DNA from: Papilionanthe hookeriana x Papilionanthe teres
Taxonomy: Eukaryota > Streptophyta > Magnoliopsida > Asparagales > Orchidaceae
DNA length: 64,000 nucleotides
Reading direction: 5' to 3'
Assembly (NCBI GenBank): GCA_022702705.1
Contig: CM040424.1
Coordinates: 75,271,452-75,335,451, forward strand
The position numbers and the translations under genes were made by a program. Positions 59,801-64,000 of this stretch are shown one piece after another. A model generated the notes under the pieces. It searched no databases and had not been told where the DNA came from. It was given only the letters and a program-made list of their open reading frames with translations. Numbering within the stretch: position 1 is the stretch's first letter; the number at the start of each line of letters is the position of its first letter.

Positions 59801-62800
59801 TTAATTTCTGTTATATATAAACTGCTATATAATTAGATATATATCTAATCATATAAACTGTTATATATATATACATTTAATCATGTTTCTAATTGGGATC
59901 GAGCTACAAACCTATTCTAAGAAAAAGGAAACCTTTTCCATCGAGCCGATCTAAATTTGTTTACAAATTAAAGCTTTATTTTTTATATAATAATAATAAT
60001 AAAAAATTTCGAGAGAATATTAATAATGTAAATATATATGCATACGCGCAAAAATATATTTATATGCTCCGAATTTTGATATTTTCGGATGATAAAAAAT
60101 GTCTCATCCGAAAATAGAAAACGAATCGATACGACATCAACAAATTTTCATCATCCGACACGGATCTCAAAGCATAGCACGAATCTCGATCGCAATCTTT
60201 TGAGCAAAAACGTTCAAATCTGGATAAAAAGTCATCCGGAGACTTCGATTTCAACGAACTTATAGTGAACTGGCCGGCTCGATGAAACGGACCCGATGAT
60301 ATCAAAATTAAACCAATCCAAGTCAAATCGAGCCGGATCGAGTCATTAAACCACTTTTAGAAGCTTTTCGGACATATTGGAAGGTCGAATGGATGCGACA
60401 TTAGCGAACTCATACTTGAATCGAAGCGTCTCGACAAGAAGAATCCAACGAGCCGAGATCACTCAATTCCGACATCGTTAAGCGCCATCAAATGCCCTTA
60501 AACGCCGTCTCGATCGAGGAGCCTCCGAGCCGTCCGATCGAAATGGTTACGTTAATCGCACCCAAAGCCCTATAAATAGCCCCAACTCTCACATGAGAGG
60601 GGGATGAGAAAGAAGTGAGTCTGAAGACTTGAGGAGAAGAAACAGCTTTGCATCATCGCCGACAGCCGTCGATCATCGCCGATAGCCGTCGATCACCGCT
60701 GATCGTCGTGGACCACTGCCGATCGCCGCAGACCACCGTCGATTGTCGTCCACCACCATCATCCATATCTTGTCGATCGACGTTGTAATCTACATCACAT
60801 AATTACGCCTTCTCGTACGTGGGACGACGGATTTACATAACGTCTATCGATAGTGGATTCTCGCAATCGGGTCGAGCCTCGTGGTTTTTCCCTTTACGGG
60901 TTTTCCACGTAAAAACTTTTGGTGTCATACTGATTGTTTATCTTTCACCTGATTGTGTGCTGAATTCTCGTACAACGCTAAGACGATAATTGGTTACTCT
61001 ACCTCCACGAATTTTCTAGCACGCATCAGTAACAATAATTAAAACTATTGATGCTCTGATCCAAATGTTATAAATGAGTTTAGAATGATCATCATACTAC
61101 ATTTTTTTGCATGTAAACTCTGTTACAAATTTCTCTCTTTCTTTCTCATGAAAAGTGACGAACATATTTTGAAAGTTGCAATAACAAAAAATTCAGTCTG
61201 TTTGCCTTTATCTTTGTTTAATGCCATATGAGTTATCTGTTCGCCAAAATGATGCACGTCAAGCAATTACTACTTACGAAAGAAAATTGAAGAATTTTCC
61301 ATAAAGAAATGTTCTGAAAAACGCTATTTTAAACATTTTTTGGATTTTTTATTCATGCAATTTCTTAATTAGGGATGTACATTTAATTTGTAGATCAAGG
61401 ATCATTTAATAATCTAATCATGTTTTTTCACTTGAATCAAACTTGCATCAAAGCTAATATGTTTAATAGTTCAAGCCAACTTGAATCAAATTTGAAATGT
61501 GTTTGTGCTATATTTAATCGAACTAGCTCAAAGTCATATTGTGTGTGTGTGAATGCATGTTTTCTTATATTTATATGCATATTTACAATATGCATTTATA
61601 TATACTAAATAAGTATGGATGCTTGTATGTTATGTTTGACTAACAATTTGGCCTCCAAGGTTGAAATTGATGAAAGTTTGATTGACTTTTGCATCGAAAC
61701 AAATTTAAACAACCATTCCTAACTTTAATCAGGCTAGCTTGTAGCAAGCGTAATTTGAATAGAATAGACTGAAGAAAAAGCTCTTTAGTTTATTAAAACG
61801 ATAAACCTACGAAAAGCAATGTTTATGATGCCATTGATAAAGAGAATGTTTGCCATTTAGTTGTTAGGATGGCTAATGGTAGAACTTGTTTGTAATTTTT
61901 ATTAACTTATGGGACTCGAGAAGTATAAATGACGAGCCAAAAACTGAAGTGAGCTCATACTTGGAAGGAGATGCATCATTAATGTGTTCTCTCTCAATGT
62001 GGGAGCATAGGATCTATGTTATAATTCATTTGCAAGCCCTTGACCGCCAGCTTGCTTTAAAAGTTAGCTATCTCTTAAAAGGTTCTATTGTTTTTTTACT
62101 GGAGCGTTTACATACCTACCACGCAATTCTTATGTATTTATATATCCAACACCTAAATTTTGATTTTTACATTCATACCACCCAAATCTTTTTATATAAT
62201 ATTAAAAACACGACTATTTAACTTTTAGAAAGTGAAATTATCTTTTCATGCATTAATAAGGTGGCATATATGTAAAAATTGAAGTTTAGGTGTTGCATAT
62301 GTAAATACATAAAAATTGAGTGGCAAGCATCATGCATGTAAATCTTCCATTCTTATTATTTATTTATTACTTTTTTTTTGCAGTACAAGCCAGAGGATTG
62401 CAGCATTCAATCTCACAAAGGTGATATGGTTAAAGTGCATTATCGTGTAAGTAATGTTGCAATTTTTTATTCTTAAATTCATGAACCAAACTCATGCTAC
62501 ATAATTTAATGATTTGTGCTTCCAGTGGTGCAGAAGGATAGCTTCTTCCATATGTGCAAGACTCTAGAAAATTAGAATTGTTTACTGCCATAAATATATC
62601 AAGTTAAATAGGTTCAAGAGAAGTTTCAACAAAATGACCTTATAAATAATGTTAATTATGCAAGTCGATTATGTATGGCTTTGTTGACTGAACCTACTCA
62701 TTAAAATATTTCATGTTACAGGGGATGCTTACTAACGGTAACATATTTGACTCCAGCTATGAAAGAGGCGAGCCAATTGAGTTTGAGCTTGGAAAGGGTC

Positions 62801-63368
62801 AAGTGATCAAAGGTATTATTTTCTTGATTGTGTGTTTGCAGAATGTTGAAAGAATTTGCAAAATAAGTGCTACTCTGATTTTGCAATAACACAAACATGC
62901 ATTCACTTTATGAATATAAATTTTATAATAAACAAGGCTGTTTTAGATAAAACTTCAGTAACGTGGCCGAGGGGTTAAATTAGTGGATTATTAGTTATGT
63001 TGTGCACACCATACAAATGTATAAAACATTATGTAATTTATAGTGCAACATATTTTACAGGATGGGACCAAGGGCTGCTGGGAATGTGTGTCGGTGAGAA
63101 AAGGAAGCTGAAGATACCTGCGAAGCTCGGTTATGGAGCCCAAGGTTCTCTTCCAAAGATCCCAGGTAATGAAGCCGAAGAAACAACTTGAACACAATGT
63201 AGTTTTTGAAGTATTCTGGGTTTAAGATGCAATAATTTTGGAATTCTGCTGAAATGTTCCTGTAATTTTGCAGGAGGTGCCACACTCATCTTTGATACTG
63301 AACTTATGGCTGTCAATGGAAAAACTTCAAGTTCCAAACAATCAACTGAAGGGAATGAGGAGCTGTAA
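36003..63368 (+). CDS. FKBP15: FKBP15-type peptidyl-prolyl cis-trans isomerase, ER-targeted, with a 26-kb intron
   Basis: Proline isomerase of the secretory pathway (FK506-binding family). Exons 36003-36087, 36203-36252, 62384-62446, 62722-62812, 63061-63165 and 63274-63368 join in phase to 162 residues, close to plant FKBP15 proteins (about 150-165). Residues 12-30 give a hydrophobic signal peptide (VLIFISFIAALLLIV). SAKKSSDVTDLQIGVK then runs straight into YKPEDCSIQSHKGD across intron 2, as in the family. The FKBP domain (about 54-146) keeps VHYRG, FDSS, FELGKGQVIKGWDQGL, KLGYG and LIFDTEL. The C-terminus is NEEL, a variant of the NDEL/KDEL-like ER-retention tail. Intron 2 (36253-62383, about 26.1 kb) is filled with transposons, yet its GTGAG donor and T-rich CAG acceptor are intact. 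The start is chosen for the signal peptide; a second in-frame Met is residue 12. Confidence 0.9.
36253..37014. other. FKBP15 intron 2, unique 5' portion
   Basis: Ordinary intron sequence from the GTGAG donor to the hAT-like element. No ORF or repeat is recognised. Confidence 0.5.
37015..39557. mobile_element. hAT-like element, copy 2, split by a LINE-type insertion
   Basis: The left end TAGGGCTGTAAAC and right end TTTTTTTGACAGCCCTA match the family at 1515 and 45384. Flanking octamers GCTTTGTA (37007-37014) and GTTATGTA (39558-39565) agree at six of eight positions, consistent with an old 8-bp target duplication. Element sequence is recognisable at about 37015-37200 and 39380-39557; the middle is a LINE-type insertion. 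It is more diverged than the other two copies (GAGC motifs where they have GAAC). Confidence 0.65.
37330..39335 (+). mobile_element. Non-LTR (LINE-type) element with ORF1 only and a (TA)n tail
   Basis: ORF1 begins at 37683 (MASGRSYVNGLAGDKP) and carries a DUF4283-type domain: FLTEEEISIL, MEFEQMKLIGSWKIGRLDGR, and VWLRFPDLQVHLYDQELLF at about residues 155-173. A frame break near 38260 precedes a knuckle-like CRMFGHS segment near 38400. DUF4283 plus zinc knuckle is the ORF1 (Gag-like) architecture of plant L1-type LINEs. No ORF2 endonuclease or reverse transcriptase follows. The 3' end reads CAATGCAATAGGCCTACGGC and then (TA)n at 39294-39332, a typical simple-repeat tail. The 5' end is placed near the GC-rich leader at 37330; no target duplication is certain because both edges are TA-rich. 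Confidence 0.72.
39558..40139. other. FKBP15 intron 2, AT-rich segment
   Basis: No element is recognisable. The ORFs on both strands at 39684-39908 overlap each other and lack domains. Confidence 0.4.
40140..40375. mobile_element. Foldback MITE with TIRs of about 38 bp
   Basis: The left end TAGGCTCTATTTAGTTGCTT continues into GAAGTTAGAAAACATGTTTTG, and its inverse CAAAACATGTTTTCTAACTA with CAAGCAACCAAATGCTGC closes the element. GG..TTTGG-type ends suggest a Tourist/Harbinger affiliation, but no clean TTA duplication is visible. Confidence 0.65.
40376..41140. other. FKBP15 intron 2, AT-rich segment
   Basis: No recognisable gene or repeat. Confidence 0.4.
41141..41368 (-). repeat. Chromovirus 3' LTR
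   Basis: This 228-bp segment begins TGATACGTGC and ends ACATATCA in plus-strand terms. It lies directly downstream of the chromodomain on the minus strand. Its GTGATTAGTGGCTTC / GTCCCACAC..GGGTTGGA block recurs at 46.7 kb and in three tandem units at 47.8-48.0 kb. Confidence 0.6.
41395..42530 (-). pseudogene. Chromovirus integrase with chromodomain, broken
   Basis: Minus-strand frames show MVARCKTCQRYRYLTVAPGG near 42505, the end of the zinc-binding region plus linker. Catalytic-core traces follow (SKCAHF-type residues near 42330, TTYHP-like residues near 42115, then WAKWFAWIEYWRNT near 42030). Near 41480-41410 comes VLIKWKYLPDYEAHWE, a clear chromodomain of the Tekay/Del chromoviruses. Numerous frameshifts. 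Confidence 0.8.
42740..43860 (-). pseudogene. Chromovirus reverse transcriptase and RNase H, broken
   Basis: 43748-43485 on the minus strand reads DYRAL-like GYRALSKKIILYMFPIPMI, then IFSKIDLNLGYYQIR (RT block with the first catalytic Asp), then VFRTREGYYKFLVMSFSLTN. 42955-42743 reads WCLYLLGRDFVVRTDQKSLK, the RNase H region. The YxDD block between them is not readable. Non-functional. Confidence 0.82.
44798..44852. repeat. (TA)n microsatellite inside the gag relic
   Basis: About 27 TA units. The Ile-Tyr repeat ORFs are artefacts. Confidence 0.95.
45384..46115. mobile_element. hAT-like non-autonomous element, copy 3 (inside chromovirus gag)
   Basis: This 732-bp element has ends TAGGGGTGTAAAC and TTTTTTGACAGCCCTA and an exact 8-bp duplication ATCACCAC at 45376-45383 and 46116-46123. 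Like the copy at 1515, it has two GAAC-rich blocks flanking an AT-rich spacer, and the two copies align along their full length. It inserted into an already existing chromovirus. Confidence 0.9.
46690..46975. repeat. LTR-plus-flank repeat, copy 1 of a local direct repeat
   Basis: GGCTTTGCGGGTCCCACAC and the flank ATTTATCTTTTAAAATGGA...CCATGGTGGATC are repeated in the same order at about 47920-48175. The two copies bracket the TRIM array. Confidence 0.7.
47094..47636 (+). mobile_element. TRIM tandem array: LTR-internal-LTR-internal-LTR
   Basis: Three 104-bp LTRs, TGTCATGGACAAAAAGTCCC...AGCGTGACA, lie at 47094-47197, 47311-47414 and 47533-47636. They are separated by internal regions of 113 and 118 bp. 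The first LTR is followed by AGTGGTATCATAG, a primer-binding site matching initiator tRNA-Met (TGGTATCA), and the second by a decayed version. Purine-rich GGGTGGACGAGAA and GGGTGGAGGAGAA precede LTRs 2 and 3 as polypurine tracts. No coding capacity. These are the hallmarks of a terminal-repeat retrotransposon in miniature. Flanking pentamers do not match, so no target duplication is seen. Confidence 0.88.
47700..48175. repeat. Chromovirus-like LTR with flank, copy 2 of a local direct repeat
   Basis: It aligns to 41141-41368 (GTACATTCAAATTTCCCCC, GTGATTAATAGC, GTCCCACACCGGGGCTGGA, GGGAGGACCGGGATAT). Its right flank repeats the flank found at 46850-46975. It may be the original 5' LTR of the chromovirus or a solo LTR of the same family. 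Confidence 0.6.
47777..47989. repeat. Three tandem units of 73, 67 and 73 bp inside the LTR-like repeat
   Basis: Units start at GCGTATGTGATTAAT at 47777, 47850 and 47917, each ending in GTCTACCTAC. The middle unit lacks six bases (GCGGGTC-type region). The other LTR copies carry a single unit. Confidence 0.85.
48176..50252. other. FKBP15 intron 2, AT-rich segment between retroelements
   Basis: No domain-bearing ORF or structured repeat is recognised in about 2.1 kb. Confidence 0.4.
50258..51203 (+). repeat. Tat element 5' LTR
   Basis: Starts TGATACGGCATCAAC and ends GCACGCATCA. A TATA box TATAAATA lies at 50742-50749. GC-rich CGATCGTCG/CGCCGATCGTCG short repeats fill about 50821-50935, downstream of the expected transcription start. 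GACACAGATCTCAAAG is repeated about four times near the left end (50285-50355); the 3' LTR has fewer units, which explains part of the length difference. Confidence 0.92.
51204..51223 (+). promoter_or_regulatory. Tat element primer-binding site
   Basis: GTTTGGCGCCGTCGTGGGAA directly follows the 5' LTR. The TGGCGCC core is complementary to a tRNA 3' end of the form GGCGCCA; I have not assigned the tRNA. Confidence 0.75.
51249..52700 (+). pseudogene. Tat element gag (frameshifted)
   Basis: Frames in order: an N-terminal Arg/Ser-rich part (to 51787), then the retrotransposon Gag core at about 51787-52167 (FKLPNIDAYEGITDPYEHID, LKGQARTWFYSLPG, FNELARLFVEQFIANRR, GESLKDYFRRF). A frame break follows, and then a His/Cys-rich knuckle-like segment CHFHRSRGHTTEAC at about 52577-52620 with LKEEIERLIKQRYLGRF. 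Gag would package the RNA. At least three frame changes or stops interrupt it. Confidence 0.85.
52813..53358 (+). pseudogene. Tat element aspartic protease
   Basis: The frame reads TITFDDSDLEGV, then RILIDNGSSVDVLFY (active-site region near 52967-53011, DNGSS type as usual in Tat elements), then YNAIFGRPLQ near 53190. It would cleave the polyprotein. Flanked by frame changes on both sides. Confidence 0.85.
53649..54440 (+). pseudogene. Tat element reverse transcriptase (frameshifted)
   Basis: 53649-53849 has EVNKLLEAKFIREVHYPTWL, VMVKKASGSWRMCVDYTDLD. 53960-54010 has YTCYRVLPFGLK. The catalytic YVDD is at 54085-54096, followed by LNPTKCAFRV and KFLGFMVTHRGIEANP. Two or more frameshifts separate these blocks. 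The first catalytic-Asp region (about 53850-53900) is disrupted. Confidence 0.9.
54441..55214 (+). pseudogene. Tat element RNase H pair (retroviral type plus archaeal-type aRH)
   Basis: A first RNase H region is readable from about 54585 (KPVYNVGKILSDTESRYP, LRPYFRAHIIGVYTQLPLK, WSVELGEFDIHYLPRPNIKS). The second starts near 54930 with WTLYVDGASGNSGAGAWILL and continues to NNVAEYEALVLGIK, the archaeal-type domain that defines Tat elements. The ORF spans both domains (54438-55214), then frame is lost. Confidence 0.88.
55415..56640 (+). pseudogene. Tat element integrase (frameshifted)
   Basis: 55415-55762 includes the zinc-binding HHCC region (EVHSGICGEHLGGRTLALKI, FVQKCKNCQ). The core follows in another frame: GVDIMGPF, AVDYFTKWVEAEPLAKI, ITDNGTKFTG (second catalytic Asp), then, after a stop at 56048, AHPQTNGQTEVTNRT with the catalytic Glu and the region WVYRTTARTPTGETPYNLCF. 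The C-terminal part ends near 56547-56640. Confidence 0.9.
57330..58960 (-). pseudogene. Antisense extra gene of the Tat element ('putative gypsy-type transposon' ORF) with one intron
   Basis: On the minus strand, opposite to gag-pol. The N-terminal part (58915-58680) reads LTESDLIFFRKKYYFPTDMV, SGYVAIHEAALRAGLRFPP and FGVCIARL, which resembles the conserved plant domain often labelled putative gypsy-type transposon. After frame breaks, KNDRGSARGKESFNSF follows near 58500. A 67-bp intron at 58088-58022 has a perfect GTAAGT donor and a TTTTCTTTTAG acceptor. Downstream come MDNMMEIQKGLALALRN and an acidic coiled-coil C-terminal part (57790-57419). Extra ORFs, often antisense, between pol and the 3' LTR are known for Tat/Retand-type elements; their function is unknown. 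Frameshifts near 58600 and 57830 make this copy defective. Confidence 0.7.
58022..58088 (-). other. Spliceosomal intron in the antisense gene
   Basis: The minus strand reads GTAAGTTTCATTTATATTCT at the 5' end and a T-rich tract ending TTTTAG at the 3' end, with AT-rich sequence between exon-like flanks of higher GC. The length of 67 bp is near the lower limit for plants. Confidence 0.6.
58979..59450. repeat. GC-rich minisatellite in the leader of the antisense gene
   Basis: The right part (about 59270-59450) repeats a 15-bp unit of the form CGCCGCAACTCTTCG. The left part (about 58990-59160) repeats longer units of about 26 bp (CGCCGCGACGCTTCACAACA and following). Long ORFs on both strands (for example 58825-59445 and 59468-59082) are by-products of a repeat unit divisible by three and lacking stops; I do not call them genes. 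Confidence 0.88.
59498..59505 (-). promoter_or_regulatory. TATA box for the antisense gene
   Basis: The minus strand reads AAGCCTATAAATATAGGCC around this site, with TATAAATA at 59505-59498. Transcription would start near 59470 and run leftwards through the minisatellite into the antisense ORF. Confidence 0.6.
59510..60126. other. Tat element non-coding spacer before the 3' LTR
   Basis: A-rich runs alternate with TATATA stretches. A run of purines directly before the 3' LTR (GAAAATAGAAAACGAA) may be the decayed polypurine tract. No ORFs of interest. Confidence 0.5.
60127..61028 (+). repeat. Tat element 3' LTR
   Basis: Begins CGATACGACATCAAC (the expected TG has become CG) and ends GCACGCATCA. 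TATAAATA is at 60571-60578. It aligns with the 5' LTR end to end but with many substitutions and one- to three-base deletions, so it is 44 bp shorter. Confidence 0.92.
61034..62383. other. FKBP15 intron 2, 3' portion
   Basis: AT-rich intron sequence up to the T-rich CAG acceptor at 62383. No element is recognised with confidence. Confidence 0.5.
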
Positions 63369-63525
63369 TTTTAATCAGAACAGAGCACCATCATGCAATA
63401 GAAAAATGAATGATTTTGGTTTTGTTGTTTTCTACTTCTAACACATAAACATCAATAGTATCAAATAGTATTTTGTAACACCGCATAACATAATGCATTT
63501 TTGTGTTATTTGCCTGGCAAGGCAC

Positions 63526-63531
63526 AATAAA
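63526..63531 (+). terminator. Polyadenylation signal of FKBP15
   Basis: AATAAA lies 158 bases after the FKBP15 stop codon at 63366-63368. It is a plausible near-upstream element; plant signals are loose, so the site is only probable. Confidence 0.45.
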
Positions 63532-64000
63532 GAAAATAGCAGCATTTCTTTGTGCTAGGACAACATATTGCACATCGTTTCTATTATTTTATCAGCCAAT
63601 GTTCATGTGGTGATCCACATGGTGAAATCTTCTTTGTATGCTTTATCATTTTACTTGGCAAGTTAACTGCACTCCCTTAAGCCTGATTTTGTTATTTCAC
63701 ACATTTCATTATTATTTGAACATTTTATGTGATCCATGATAAAATTAAGGGTGTAATTAGCATGCATATCATTCAATTCTTAATCATATGAGCTAGTCTA
63801 ATGCTCTTTTAGTTATTAATGTTTGTGCACTATCTTTTATTCATTAAGTGGTTATTAATGCTCTTCTTGACAATTATTTTTTTGTACATTTCTTAATTCA
63901 TTGCACTTTATTTTTTTATTTTTATTTTGCTTATTTTGTTTAGTAAAATTGTGGTTGCATTTGTTTGAATACATTCTTTATATTGTTGAATATGTTAAAC
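63532..64000. other. Downstream flank of FKBP15
   Basis: T-rich sequence to the window end. No gene or repeat recognised. Confidence 0.5.

Larger units (their letters stand above)
50258..61028 (+). mobile_element. Tat-lineage Ty3/gypsy LTR retrotransposon with antisense extra gene
   Basis: A 10.77-kb element flanked by the 5-bp duplication GTAAC (50253-50257 and 61029-61033). It has LTRs of 946 and 902 bp, a primer-binding site after the 5' LTR, and Gag, protease, RT, RNase H, a second (archaeal-type) RNase H and integrase in that order. The second RNase H domain marks the Tat clade. An antisense gene lies between integrase and the 3' LTR. All sense ORFs carry frameshifts or stops, and the LTRs differ visibly, so the element is old and not autonomous now. 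Confidence 0.93.

Noticed and set aside
61370..61620. Possible fourth hAT-like copy (TAGGGATGTACATTTAA... with TTGAATCAAACTTG motifs)
   Set aside because: The left end is only loosely similar and no right terminus or 8-bp duplication could be found.

Overview
This is a window of nuclear DNA from a flowering plant. The evidence is host genes with plant-type introns, a plant GH17 beta-1,3-glucanase with an X8 domain, and many plant transposon families. The strongly GC-rich, C-ending codons of the glucanase exons inside AT-rich flanks lean towards a monocot, but that is only an inference. I recognise four host genes; almost everything else is mobile or repetitive DNA.

Layout. 1-3208 (-): the 5' part of a selenium-binding protein / methanethiol oxidase gene. 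It runs off the left edge, and its first intron holds a hAT-like non-autonomous element. 4.6-7.1 kb: a microsatellite and a decayed Ty1/copia pol. 7.84-12.23 kb and 17.83-30.18 kb: two copies of one duplicated segment, each with an intact GH17+X8 glucanase gene. Between them lie a copia integrase scrap, a foldback element, a tandem array and a decayed PIF/Harbinger-like region with Myb/SANT and GRF-like ORFs. The second copy is inflated by a minus-strand Harbinger transposase element, a Ty3/gypsy pol remnant and a Tourist-like MITE. 30.2-34.3 kb: degenerate retroelement-like sequence, including an ORF region with its own TATA box.

36003-63368 (+): an ER-type FKBP15 peptidyl-prolyl isomerase gene. 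Its six exons join in phase to give a 162-residue protein, but intron 2 is about 26.1 kb. That intron holds a hAT-like element carrying a nested LINE-type ORF1, a MITE, a minus-strand chromovirus (Tekay/Del type) with another hAT-like element inside its gag, a tandem TRIM array, and a 10.8-kb Tat-lineage Ty3/gypsy element with both LTRs and a 5-bp target duplication. The Tat element carries an antisense gene between pol and the 3' LTR, with its own TATA box and a consensus short intron.

The host genes have unrelated functions (sulfur/selenium metabolism, cell-wall glucan hydrolysis, ER protein folding) and do not form a pathway. The most notable points are the giant FKBP15 intron, the antisense gene in the Tat element, the promoter divergence between the two glucanases (TATA box lost in copy 2), and the LTR-internal-LTR-internal-LTR TRIM array. 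Coordinates for intact exons and for elements with target-site duplications are exact readings; those of decayed elements are approximate.
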